Shown here: one piece after another, positions 52,343 to 61,007 of the stretch
How positions within the stretch are numbered: position 1 is the stretch's first letter
How the letters are laid out: each line of letters opens with the position of its first letter
Source of the DNA: Streptosporangium becharense
GTDB taxonomy: Bacteria; Actinomycetota; Actinomycetes; Streptosporangiales; Streptosporangiaceae
Direction: 5' to 3'
DNA length: 64,000 nt
Assembly: GCF_014204985.1 (NCBI RefSeq)
Contig: NZ_JACHMP010000001.1
Span: forward strand, 7,722,931 to 7,786,930
Program-made: the position numbers and the translations under genes
Notes under the pieces: model-generated
What the model was told of the DNA's origin: nothing
The model's input: only the letters and a program-made list of their open reading frames with translations
The model's database searches: none

Positions 52343-53323
52343 CTAGCTCTGCTGTTCCTCTGCCGACGGCGCCGCGGTCCGGGCCCGTCGTGTCCCGGCG
52401 GGGGGCGGGCCCCCGTGCCGGTAGCCGTAGCGCCACGACAGCGGCCAGGACAGCGTCGTCGCGGCCAGCTTCGCGGGCAGCGGCAGCTCGGTCCTCCAGG
52501 AGTCGTCCCGGTCCCGGATGACGGTGGTGCCGGTGCTGAAGCGATCCGGGTTGCCGGTGACCGTGTGGTTGGTGCGGAGCTCGACCGTCCGGTCCCGCAT
52601 CGGGTTGGCGGCCGGGTCGGCGCCGCACAGCCGCAGCAGGGTGTCGATCGTGCCGGCCGGGTCGGCGATGAACTCCTCATAGCGCAGGAAGAGCGACCGT
52701 TCCGGGTGACGCCGGGTGATCGCCTGCGAGGCGAGGTTGAAGCCGTGCCAGTAGGCGGTGCTCGTCCTGGACGGCATGACGTAGCAGTAGTCCTTCGGCC
52801 GGCTCCACGACTGGGCGACCGCCCGGGGGTCGCGCACCAGGTGGACGTAGTAGGGCCTCACCCCTTCCAGGTGGGGCAGCAGGGCCGCCTCTCCCGGGAT
52901 CTTCGTCGTGTCCACGATCACGCGTGAGCCCGTCAGCTCGGCGACGGCGTGATAGGTCCGCGTCATCAGGGCGGCGTGTTCACGGATGTCGTCGCCATGC
53001 AGCCCGCGACGCAGCACCCGCCAGGTGTGCCGGGTGCGGACGCAGGCGAGCTGGCGGCGGACGACGAGGTCGGCGTGGTCCTCCGCCGACATGCCGGGCG
53101 GCCTGCCGACCGGGAGGATCTTCGACCAGACCGGGCACCCGGTCAGCGGGCTGCCGCAGCCGCACAGGCTGTTCGCGCCTCTGCCGGCGCCGTTCTTCCA
53201 CAGGAAGTGCAGCTCCCCGACGTGGAAGAAGCCCGGTATCTCGTTGAGGACGTTGCCGATGATGGTGCTGCCGCTGCGGCACCAGCCGGTGACGCACAGG
53301 ATCGTGAGCGGTGGTGCGGTCAT
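52343..53323 (-). CDS. PAPS-dependent sulfotransferase in the encapsulin cluster
   Basis: 326 residues. The 5'-phosphosulfate loop is TGWCRSGSTIIGNVLNEIPG and the 3'-phosphate motif YVHLVRDPRAVAQSWSRP. It transfers sulfate from PAPS to a hydroxyl or amine. A CGCG...GCPVW insert near residue 55 could bind metal. ATG 53323 has GGGAG upstream. Sulfotransferases are a recurrent partner of natural-product encapsulins as I recall. Confidence 0.87.
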   Translation of the reverse strand: MTAPPLTILCVTGWCRSGSTIIGNVLNEIPGFFHVGELHFLWKNGAGRGANSLCGCGSPLTGCPVWSKILPVGRPPGMSAEDHADLVVRRQLACVRTRHTWRVLRRGLHGDDIREHAALMTRTYHAVAELTGSRVIVDTTKIPGEAALLPHLEGVRPYYVHLVRDPRAVAQSWSRPKDYCYVMPSRTSTAYWHGFNLASQAITRRHPERSLFLRYEEFIADPAGTIDTLLRLCGADPAANPMRDRTVELRTNHTVTGNPDRFSTGTTVIRDRDDSWRTELPLPAKLAATTLSWPLSWRYGYRHGGPPPAGTRRARTAAPSAEEQQS

Positions 53324-53337
53324 GACGTGCTCCCAAC

Positions 53338-54534
53338 TCAGGTGGCGGTCGTCGGCTGCGGGCCCGGCCGGGGGACGCACAGCGCCACGACCACGGCCGC
53401 CGCCGCGCAGGCCGCGCCGGCGACGAACACGGCGGGGTAGCCGAAGCCGGCCGCGACCACTCCGATCAGCGGCCCCCAGATGGTCAGGCCCAGATCCCAG
53501 AAGGAGGTGTAGGCGCCGATCGCGGCCCCCTGCTTCGCCGGGTCGGTGCGGTCCATCACCATCAGGGCCAGTGACGGGTGCAGCAGCGAGAATCCGACCC
53601 CCATCACCAGGCTGCCGAGCACGGCGACCGGCAGGTTCGGCGCCAGGGCGATGATCAGAAGGCCGGCCGCCTCACCCGCGCCGGACCAGGCGGCGACCCG
53701 GCGTGCCCCGAGCCTGTCCGGCAGATGGCCGATGAACAGCCGTGTCCCGGCGTAGACGATGCTGAAGCCGCTGAGCACGACGACGCCCGAGTCGACGCCG
53801 CGGGCCTGCAGGTGGAGGACGACGAAGGCGGCCAGCCCGGCGTAACCGGCGGCGGCGAGCCCGAGCGCCGTCCCCGGCAGCAGCGCCGGGCGGACGAGCA
53901 GGCCGTGCCCGCCGCTCTGCCGCTCCCCGCCCGGCTGTCCCCCGTCCGGCTGCCCGGCGCGCGGACGCACCGGGGCCGAAGTGATCAGTACGAGACCGGC
54001 GAGCGCCACGGCGACGCTGAAACCCCACACCGCGCCGTAGCCGAAGGGCAGCATCGCCGCTCCCAGGAAGGTGCCGACCGAGATGCCGCCCCACATGCTG
54101 ACGCCGTAGAGCCCGATCAGCTGCCCGCGGCGCTCGTGCGGCGCGATCGACACGATCCACACGGCGCCCGCGGTGAAGAGCGACGCCTCACCGACGCCGA
54201 GCAGCAGCCGGACCAGCACGAGGGCGGGCAGGCCGAGCGGCAGGAAGTAGAGCGCACCCCCGGCGGCCACGATCAGCGCACCCAGTTGCATGACGCGGCG
54301 GTGACCGTGCCGGTCCGCCAGGTGCCCGGAGATCGGCCGGACGAGCAGCGCCGTCAGCGCCGTCGCCGTGACCACCAGCCCGACGGCGAAGTCGGTGGCG
54401 CCGAACCGTTCCCGGACGAAGCCCGGCAGTACCGGGATCGCCGCAGTGAGGCCCACGTAGCCGCAGAAGAGCCCGCCGAAGATCCCGGCGAGGGCGAGGC
54501 GCGGGAGCGTGGTCTTCGCCGCGGGTGCGCTCAT
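53338..54534 (-). CDS. MFS exporter in the encapsulin cluster
   Basis: 398 residues, 12 predicted helices. LVRPISGHLADRHGHRRVMQ is the A-loop and RLFIGHLPDRLGARRVAAW the equivalent in the second half. A Gly/Gln-rich loop (PDGGQPGGERQSGGHG) joins the halves. Its ATG overlaps the aminotransferase stop (ATGA). It probably exports the pathway product. Confidence 0.87.
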   Translation of the reverse strand: MSAPAAKTTLPRLALAGIFGGLFCGYVGLTAAIPVLPGFVRERFGATDFAVGLVVTATALTALLVRPISGHLADRHGHRRVMQLGALIVAAGGALYFLPLGLPALVLVRLLLGVGEASLFTAGAVWIVSIAPHERRGQLIGLYGVSMWGGISVGTFLGAAMLPFGYGAVWGFSVAVALAGLVLITSAPVRPRAGQPDGGQPGGERQSGGHGLLVRPALLPGTALGLAAAGYAGLAAFVVLHLQARGVDSGVVVLSGFSIVYAGTRLFIGHLPDRLGARRVAAWSGAGEAAGLLIIALAPNLPVAVLGSLVMGVGFSLLHPSLALMVMDRTDPAKQGAAIGAYTSFWDLGLTIWGPLIGVVAAGFGYPAVFVAGAACAAAAVVVALCVPRPGPQPTTAT

Positions 54535-55991
54535 CGCCGCTGCCCGGCGCGGGCGGTGTCCGCCGCCTCGGCGGCCGGCACCGGCCGCTCCGCGCGGACG
54601 GGGAGCGGCACCGGTTCTTCCACCTGGCCGAGGGCCGGGTCGGCGAGGGCGTACCCGCGCTCGCCGTCCGCGCCGGGCGGTACCGGTTCCGGCCGGCGCT
54701 CCATGGCGCGCGCCACCTTGCGGACCGCTCTGACCAGGTCGTCGCAGTCGTCCGTCGAGAGGCTGGACGACAGCGGGATGTCGACCGCCTCCTCCAGGTA
54801 GCGCGTGGTGTCCGGCAGCAGCGCCTTGATCGCCGTGACGTCCCGGTCGCCGAACATGAACCGCCAGTTCCAGAAGACCCGCACGTTGTCGTCCTCGTCG
54901 GAGCCGAGGTTGCGCGCGTCGATGCCCTCGCGGCAGAGGGCGTGGGCGAACCATTTCGCGTCCCCGCCCGGGACCCGGAAGATGAACGCCTCACCGAGAT
55001 AGGCGCCCGGGGCCACCGGCTGCCGGATCGCGATGCCGGGGACGTCGGCGAGCCGTTCGGCCACGTGGGCGTAGTTGCGGTGGAAGCGGCGCAGGCGGAT
55101 CGGCAGCCGCTCCATCTCGGCGCGGAGCAGGGCCGCGCGGATCTCGTCCATGCGGAAGCTGAGCAGCGGCAAGTCGAGATCGGTGTCGATCGGCGGATCG
55201 CCGTCCGGGAAGTGCCGCCGGAAACGCCCCTCGTAGGCGCCGGAGAGCACGACGGCGCGGGCGAACAGCGTGCTGTCGTCCGTGACCAGGAAACCGCCCT
55301 CGCCGCAGTTGAGTGACTTGTCCGACTGGGTGCTGAAGGCTCCGGCGAGGCCGAAGGTGCCGAGTTTGCGGCCGTTCAGCTCGGCGCCGAGTGCCGGTAC
55401 GGCGTCCTCGAACACGGGCACGCCCATCTCGGCGGCGAAGCGCGTCAGCGCCTCCATGTCCGCGGCGAAGCCGCGCATGTGCACCACCAGGATCGCCTTG
55501 ATCTCCGGGGTCCAGCGGCGGCGCAGATCGGCGAGGTCGAGGTGGAGGTTCTCGTCCACCTCCACCAGGAGGGGCTTGCACCCGGCGAGGACGATGGCGC
55601 TGGGGGTGGCGACGAAGGTGAAGCCCGGGCAGGCGATGAGGGAGCCCGGCGGGATCCCGGCCGCCATGATGGCGAGTGCGATCGCGGTGGTGCCGCTCGA
55701 CACGGCCAGCGCGTGCCTGCTTCCGAAGTAGCGGCACAGCTTCTCCTCGAACCTGCCGCACTCGGTCTCCTGCTGGGCCCGGTAGTCGTAGCGGAAGTAG
55801 AGGTGGCTGCGGACGGCGCGCAGCGCCGCCTCCTCGTCCTCGGGATGGACGAAGACGGCTCCCTTGTCGTAGGTGGGCCACGGCGCGCGTCGGACGGGGT
55901 CGCCGCCGTGGACGGCGAGTTCTCCGTCTTCGGCGTGCCCGGTCCCCCACGGCGGCCGTTCCGGTGCCGGTCCCTTCCTGTCTCCGCTCAC
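54531..55991 (-). CDS. DegT/DnrJ/EryC1 aminotransferase with long tail
   Basis: 486 residues. PLP enzyme of the AHBA-synthase/sugar aminotransferase type. The PLP lysine is Lys225 in AFSTQSDKSLNCGEGG; SSGTTAIALAIMAAG binds the phosphate and VFEDAVPALGA holds the Asp. GTG 55991 follows AAGGAG. A ~65-residue Pro/Glu/Ala-rich C-terminal tail (MERRPEPVPPGADGERG...) extends beyond the normal fold. It is the first gene of the cluster and its usual substrate is a keto-sugar or cyclic ketone. Confidence 0.87.
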   Translation of the reverse strand: MSGDRKGPAPERPPWGTGHAEDGELAVHGGDPVRRAPWPTYDKGAVFVHPEDEEAALRAVRSHLYFRYDYRAQQETECGRFEEKLCRYFGSRHALAVSSGTTAIALAIMAAGIPPGSLIACPGFTFVATPSAIVLAGCKPLLVEVDENLHLDLADLRRRWTPEIKAILVVHMRGFAADMEALTRFAAEMGVPVFEDAVPALGAELNGRKLGTFGLAGAFSTQSDKSLNCGEGGFLVTDDSTLFARAVVLSGAYEGRFRRHFPDGDPPIDTDLDLPLLSFRMDEIRAALLRAEMERLPIRLRRFHRNYAHVAERLADVPGIAIRQPVAPGAYLGEAFIFRVPGGDAKWFAHALCREGIDARNLGSDEDDNVRVFWNWRFMFGDRDVTAIKALLPDTTRYLEEAVDIPLSSSLSTDDCDDLVRAVRKVARAMERRPEPVPPGADGERGYALADPALGQVEEPVPLPVRAERPVPAAEAADTARAGQRR

Positions 55992-56929
55992 CGTTGAGCT
56001 CCTTGTCCTCGGCTGGGGGGTGGTCGTTGGTGGCGCCGGGACAGGCGTGGTCACCGTCCCGGGTGCCGCTGCGGTCGCGGTGCCGAGCACGACGGCACGG
56101 CGTCCCCCGATCCCCGCGCGCGTCCGGCGGGCGGGGCGGAGAGACGACGTCGATGAACATGCGGGAGGTCGCGGCGGCTCGACTGTCCCGATGCGCCCAT
56201 TCCATGAGGCTGGCGGGCGTGCTGATCACGTTCGGAGCCAATAAAATCTTTTGAATGTTCTCCAAATGTGCTGGGGGTGTCAATGGGGAGAAATGGACTG
56301 CCGGTGGCAATGCGCGGCAGGTCTCCTCGCTGGACCGCGACAAACCCCGGGTCGGGGATCCGGTGAATACGTCACGTGACCGGCGGATCAGCGGGAAGTT
56401 CGGTCGTCATCACCGGGATGGGCTGGGATTATCGATTTCCCATGTTTTCCGGGTGGGTTAATGGAAAAGAATTGACATTTCACTCGCGGTCACCGTTCCG
56501 GGGTGACGGAATCGGTATCGCACTTCCCCCGGGATGTGATCCCTGTGACCCGCAGGGCCGGGCGGGTGAACCGATCCGCCCGGCTCCCGCGGCGCGCGGC
56601 GTGGAACGTCGGCCCACCGGCGAGTTTCCGCGCGCACCCCGGTGGGATATGAGCCGCCGTAATATCGGGAAAAGGTATGGCCATTCCCGCCGCGCGTTTC
56701 GGCCCGGAACTTCCGCGGCCGCGGCGGGCCGCCACCCGGTCGACCGGCATCCATGGGTGGCGAGGGCGGCGAAGAGTGTTCGCCGGTTCCGGCAACCGGT
56801 GCTTTCGGGCGGGGCCCGGTGCTCGCGAACGGAGCCCGGCGCCTTCGAGTGGGGTCCGGCGCTCGCGAACGGGGTCCGGCGCCTCCGGGTGGGGCCCGCC
56901 GTCCGGTGACCGCGGGCCGGCGTGCGAGG
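55992..56929. other. 938-bp region upstream of the encapsulin cluster, no gene found
   Basis: The largest non-coding stretch in the window. It is locally AT-rich at 56240-56480, where promoters for the cluster may lie, and GC-rich afterwards with 40-bp tandem repeats at 56811-56905. No regulator gene is encoded here. Confidence 0.6.
56811..56905. repeat. 40-bp tandem repeat, two full and one partial unit
   Basis: Units at 56811-56850 and 56851-56890 share GCTCGCGAACGG and CCGGCGCCT with a few transitions; a partial third unit follows. They lie just downstream of the FBP gene's stop. Confidence 0.75.
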
Positions 56930-57427
56930 TTACTTGATCACTTTGTCGATGAAGGCGGCCAGGTTGGCCCGGGTGCGGGCGATCTTCTCGTCCACGGAGA
57001 GGGTTTCGTCGAGGTCTCCCCCGGCTGTCTGTTTCTTGCCCCGGGTGTGGAGGGAGCAGGCCAGGTCGGCGCACAGGTACTGCCCGACCGTGTTGCCCTG
57101 GCGCCCGGCCTCACCGGTGCGGCGCGCGGTCATCAGCGCCACGCCGCCGTTGGTGCGGGTGGTCAGGCACAGCGAGCACATGCTGCGCGAGGTGAAGCCG
57201 CGCGAGGCCCCCGGGGCCGCACGGAGCGCGATGCCGACGAGGCCGCCGTCGTCGCGTTCGGCGACCAGGTAACCGCGTTCGGGTGCGCCGGGATCTCGCC
57301 ATCCCAGGAAGTCGAGGTCGTCCCAGGGCTGGTCCTCCAGGTCTTTGGGGACGCCCAGGCGCTGGGCCTCGCCCTTGGAGCAGTTGGCGAACGACCGACG
57401 GATGTCGCTTTCGGTGATCGGTCTCAT
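56930..57427 (-). CDS. FBP domain (FusB-like) EF-G-binding protein
   Basis: 165 residues. An N-terminal helical part (ESDIRRSFANCSKGEAQRLG) and a C-terminal treble-clef zinc finger with CSLCLTTRTNGGVALMTARR and YLCADLACSLHTR providing four Cys. Related FusB proteins bind EF-G and rescue ribosomes stalled by fusidic acid. ATG 57427. It diverges from a TetR gene. Confidence 0.82.
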   Translation of the reverse strand: MRPITESDIRRSFANCSKGEAQRLGVPKDLEDQPWDDLDFLGWRDPGAPERGYLVAERDDGGLVGIALRAAPGASRGFTSRSMCSLCLTTRTNGGVALMTARRTGEAGRQGNTVGQYLCADLACSLHTRGKKQTAGGDLDETLSVDEKIARTRANLAAFIDKVIK

Positions 57428-57447
57428 GTCCGGCGAGGCTAGCTTCC

Positions 57448-57480
57448 CTAATAGGATTAGACAAATGATTAATCTGGTTA
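57448..57480. promoter_or_regulatory. AT-rich TetR operator candidate
   Basis: CTAAT-AGG-ATTAG (57448-57460) is a perfect short palindrome, followed by further GATTA...TAATC symmetry to 57480. It is the only AT-rich patch between the divergent FBP and TetR genes and could bind the TetR protein to control both. Confidence 0.55.
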
Positions 57481-57497
57481 GTTTTGCAGGAGGATCC

Positions 57498-58082
57498 ATG
57501 GCACGCGCGGGCATCACCGGCGAACGCCTCACCCGGACGGCGGCGGAGCTGGCCGACGAGATCGGCTTCGACAAGGTGACCGGCTCGGCGGTCGCGCGCA
57601 GGCTCGGAGTCAAGGACCCAAGCCTGTACGCGCACATCGAGAACGCGCGAGAACTGAAGGTGCGGGTGGCGCTGCTGGCCCTGGAGGAGATGGCCGACGA
57701 GGCCGCCGCCGCGCTGGCCGGGCGCGCGGGCAAGGACGCGCTCGTGGCGTTGGCCAACGTCTACCGCGACTACGCCAGGAAGCACCCGGGCCGGTACGCC
57801 GCGTCCCGGTTCGAGCTCGACCCGGAGACCGCGGCCGGCAGCGCCGGCCCCCGGCACGCGGAGATGATGCGGGCGCTCCTGCGCGGCTACGACCTGCCGG
57901 AGCCGGACCAGACCGACGCGGTGCGCTTCCTGGGCGGCACCTTCCACGGATACGTGAGCCTGGAAATGGCGGGCGGCTTCCGCCACACCCCGCGCGAGGC
58001 CGACGCCTCCTGGGCCTGGCTTCTGGACACCGTCGACTTCGCCCTCAGGAACCACCCTCGGGCAGGCCGGTCCCGCCGGTGA
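57498..58082 (+). CDS. TetR/AcrR-family regulator
   Basis: 194 residues. N-terminal HTH with VTGSAVARRLGVKDPSLYAH; the C-terminal domain (RRLG..., then FHGYVSLEMAGGFRHTPREA) resembles TetR_C_33/WHG-type ligand domains. ATG 57498 follows AGGAGGATCC. Likely controls the divergent FBP gene and itself. Confidence 0.88.
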   Translation: MARAGITGERLTRTAAELADEIGFDKVTGSAVARRLGVKDPSLYAHIENARELKVRVALLALEEMADEAAAALAGRAGKDALVALANVYRDYARKHPGRYAASRFELDPETAAGSAGPRHAEMMRALLRGYDLPEPDQTDAVRFLGGTFHGYVSLEMAGGFRHTPREADASWAWLLDTVDFALRNHPRAGRSRR

Positions 58083-58135
58083 GCGGGGCGGGCAGGCCGG
58101 GGCTCGGGCCGCCGGGCTGAGCCGTCCGCGACCGG

Positions 58136-58178
58136 CCGGGCAGGGAGCCGCGGTGTTCAGCCGGGCAGGGAGCCGCGG
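58136..58178. repeat. 21-bp direct repeat at the qcrB 3' end
   Basis: GCCGGGCAGGGAGCCGCGGT occurs twice, 23 bases apart; the second copy encodes the last residues of QcrB (GSLPG). It is a small duplication of the gene's end. Confidence 0.75.
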
Positions 58179-59830
58179 TCGTCTCCGCCCGTGCCGATCT
58201 CGGCGTGCCGCCCCTCACGCGCGGCCTCTCCGTGTTCGCGGTCCTCCTCCAGGGGAACCTTCTCTCCGCCGTAGGCCCGGCTCATCGTGGCCCGGATCCT
58301 GCCGAGCGGGCCGCGCATCCCCTTGGGCGGGATGCCGTCGCCGTCGGTGCCGCCACTGATCATCGGGATCGGCTGCTTGCCGCGTACGTGTTCGGCGATG
58401 TCCTTCGACGCCGGCGCGTGCACCTCGATGTACTCACCGTGAGGCAGTCGCTTGATCACACCGGACTCCACACCGTGCCCGATGACCTCGGCGTCCCTGC
58501 GCTGCAGGCCGAGGCAGATCCGGTAGGTGACGATGTAGGCCGCCAGCGGACCCGCGAAGATCAGGAAGCGGCCGATGTAGGTCGTCCAGTTCAGCGGGAC
58601 CTGGAAGAACGCCGCGATCTCGTCGTTGGCGCCGAGCAGCCACAGCACACCGTAGAACGTGATCGCCGTCATCCCGATCGAGGTGCGGTGCGGGTTGTTG
58701 CGGGGGCGGTCGACGACGTGGTGCTCACGGTTGTCACCGGTCACCCACCGCTCGATGAACGGGTACAGCACCAGGCCGGTGATGATGATGCCCAGCGGTA
58801 CCAGCGCCGGGATGAGCACGCTCAGCGCGAGGGTGCCCCCGGCGGTCCCGAAGAGGTTGATCTCCCACGACGGCATCAGACGCAGTGAGCCCTCCAGGAA
58901 GCCCATGTAGAAGTCGGGCTGCGAGCCCGCCGAGATGTCGGCCGGGGTGTAGGGCCCGAACAGCCAGATCGGGTTGATCTGGGCGAACGTCCCGAGACCG
59001 GCGATGACCGCGAACGTGAACATGAAGTAGGCGCCCGACTTGATCATGAAGGCGGGGTAGAGCGGGGAGCCCACCACGTTCTCGTTCGTGCGGCCCCTGC
59101 CCGGCATCTGCGTGTGCTTCTGCACCCACATCAGGATGAGGTGGGCGGTGATCAACCCCAGCAGGATGCCCGGGATGAGCAGGATGTGCAGCGAGTAGAA
59201 GCGGGGAATCACATCTTCACCCGGGTACTCCCCGCCGAAGAGGAAGAACGTGATCCAGGTGCCGACCAGCGGCAGCGACATCATCACGCCCTCGGTGATC
59301 CGCAGACCGGCGCCGGAGAGCAGGTCGTCGGGCAGGGAGTAGCCGGTCAGGCCCTCGAACAGGGCCAGGGTCAGCAGCAGGACGCCGATCAGCCAGTTCA
59401 GCTCGCGCGGCTTGCGGTACGCCCCGGTGAAGAACACCCGGAGCATGTGCACCATCATGCCGCCGATGAACAGCAGGGCCGCCCAGTGGTGCATCTGGCG
59501 CATCAGCAGGCCGCCGCGCACGTCGAAACTGATGGACAGCGACGACGCGTACGCCTCGGACATCATCACGCCGTTGAGGGCCCGGTAGGAGCCGGTGTAC
59601 TCCACGTGGCCCATGCCGGGCTTGAAGAAGAACGTCAGGAACGTACCGGTCAGCAGCAGGATGATGAACGAGTACAGGGCGATCTCGCCCAGCAGGAACG
59701 ACCAGTGGTCGGGGAAGACCTTGCGCAGGTTGCGTTTGAGGAAGTTTCCCGCGCCGATGCGCTCGTCGACGAAGTTGCTCACGCCCGCGATGGGCTTCGG
59801 AATCTGCCGGGAACCACCCGCGACGGTCAT
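58157..59830 (-). CDS. qcrB: Cytochrome bc1 subunit b, QcrB (orphan copy)
   Basis: 557 residues. Four heme-b histidines are visible in RQMHHWAALLFIGGMMVHML and YSLHILLIPGILLGLITAHL; the PEWY-like Qo motif is replaced by the actinobacterial GSQPDFYMGFLEG. Normally qcrB sits in a qcrCAB operon with cytochrome c oxidase subunit III; here neither qcrA nor qcrC is present. It may be a second copy or an alternative-complex part. ATG 59830 follows GAGGAGG. The tail (~residue 430 onward) is a long hydrophilic actinobacterial extension. Confidence 0.9.
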   Translation of the reverse strand: MTVAGGSRQIPKPIAGVSNFVDERIGAGNFLKRNLRKVFPDHWSFLLGEIALYSFIILLLTGTFLTFFFKPGMGHVEYTGSYRALNGVMMSEAYASSLSISFDVRGGLLMRQMHHWAALLFIGGMMVHMLRVFFTGAYRKPRELNWLIGVLLLTLALFEGLTGYSLPDDLLSGAGLRITEGVMMSLPLVGTWITFFLFGGEYPGEDVIPRFYSLHILLIPGILLGLITAHLILMWVQKHTQMPGRGRTNENVVGSPLYPAFMIKSGAYFMFTFAVIAGLGTFAQINPIWLFGPYTPADISAGSQPDFYMGFLEGSLRLMPSWEINLFGTAGGTLALSVLIPALVPLGIIITGLVLYPFIERWVTGDNREHHVVDRPRNNPHRTSIGMTAITFYGVLWLLGANDEIAAFFQVPLNWTTYIGRFLIFAGPLAAYIVTYRICLGLQRRDAEVIGHGVESGVIKRLPHGEYIEVHAPASKDIAEHVRGKQPIPMISGGTDGDGIPPKGMRGPLGRIRATMSRAYGGEKVPLEEDREHGEAAREGRHAEIGTGGDDRGSLPG

Positions 59831-59876
59831 GCTCGCCTCCTCAGAAGTTCGCTGCAAGCCTTCAACCAGGCGCCGG

Positions 59877-60383
59877 TCAAGGGGAGAGCCAGGAGCGTAG
59901 GGCCAGCCACCAGCCGACCCCGAGGCCGGCGACGACGGTCAACGCGTCGAGGAGGCTCTCGAGGCCGGAGTCGTAGGAGTCGTAGCTGTCTCCTGGAATC
60001 AGCACGGCTATGATCACCGCCGCGAAGATCCAGGCACCGGCCGCGGAGACCAGGCCGATTCCCAGCGCCCGCGCCAGCCGCACGGGACGCGGGCGTGGCG
60101 CCGGCACGTGCCGTCTCGCGGCGAGCCCTCCCACGACGCGCTCGGGCGGATCGCCGAACCGCCCCACGACGTCTTCGAACGCGGTCCCCGTCCTGTCCTC
60201 ACCGAGATAGACCCACCGCCCGTCCCGGAGGAACAGCGCCGCGCGCCTGGTCCCGAGATCGGTGAGCCGCAGATAGGGGACGCCGTCGGGAAACCGTCGC
60301 ATCCGGTAGCGCACACCGGGCAGTCTCTCGTCCAGCGCGTCCAAAACCGCCGTCAGCTGTTCCTGCGTGTGTCCGTCGGGCAT
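59877..60383 (-). CDS. Hypothetical membrane protein
   Basis: 168 residues. A soluble N-terminal region (PDGHTQEQLTAVLDALDERL, to ~residue 100) is followed by two membrane helices (LGIGLVSAAGAWIFAAVIIA and ALTVVAGLGVGWWLALRSW) with a short Ser/Asp/Tyr-rich loop (DSYDSYDSG). ATG 60383 follows GGGAGGTCGC. I do not recognise the family. It lies 46 bases upstream of qcrB and could be co-transcribed. Confidence 0.6.
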   Translation of the reverse strand: MPDGHTQEQLTAVLDALDERLPGVRYRMRRFPDGVPYLRLTDLGTRRAALFLRDGRWVYLGEDRTGTAFEDVVGRFGDPPERVVGGLAARRHVPAPRPRPVRLARALGIGLVSAAGAWIFAAVIIAVLIPGDSYDSYDSGLESLLDALTVVAGLGVGWWLALRSWLSP

Positions 60384-60755
60384 GCGACCTCCCCCCGCAC
60401 TCCTATCTTCGGAGTGAAGTTCGTACCGATTGCATGCTGCTTTTAAGCTTTGCCGTAATTTGCAGATTCGCCAGTCCGGAGATTCCACGGGCCCGCGACC
60501 GGATCGATCACGGGGGCCGCGAAGCCGGTGTTCGCGTTACCGCTCGGCTGCCTGCCGGTGTGCATTGCCTCACGCCCCCGCCGACCTGCCGGTCGTCGGC
60601 GCCGCGCAGTGCCTGGCGAGTGAGGTCGTGCGGCGATGGCTCCGACTGCGCGACTCGTGATTCCACGACGCCACGCGCCCGGGTCGCCCCAGTGATCCAC
60701 CAGTCGACTCTCAGTAGCGGCCTCTAGGTGCACTGACCACAGAGGTTGAGTACAC
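60384..60755. other. Intergenic region, no gene found
   Basis: No coding pattern. CTAGGTG (60724-60730) and CACCTAG (60753-60759) form an inverted repeat with a 22-base spacer at the right edge. Confidence 0.5.
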
Positions 60756-61007
60756 CTAGTGGGACGTCCCCGCAGACGCGGAGTCGGGTCGTGCTGTCGA
60801 GCCGTGCCAGTGTTGTAGCGCCTGCTGGAGGCCGTCGCCGTGGTCGTGATCGGCGGTGCGCAGCCAGGCGGTGTGACCGTCGGGCCGCAGGAGGATGGCG
60901 CGGAGTTCAGGATGGTCGGGGCATGTCGCGGTGACGATGTCGATTCGATCTGCCCATCCTGCGGCCGACTCGCGGATGGCCTGGGTGGGCGATAGTCTGC
61001 GTGCCAC
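60756..61007 (-). pseudogene. C-terminal remnant of a flavin-dependent monooxygenase
   Basis: 83 codons: RIDIVTATCPDHPELRAILL, RPDGHTAWLRTADHDHGDGL, QQALQHWHG. This matches the thioredoxin-like C-terminal domain of PheA/MhpA-type FAD monooxygenases (LLVRPDGxVAW... AL...W). The FAD-binding parts are absent. It may be read as a small protein but is most simply a 5'-deleted gene. Confidence 0.55.
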
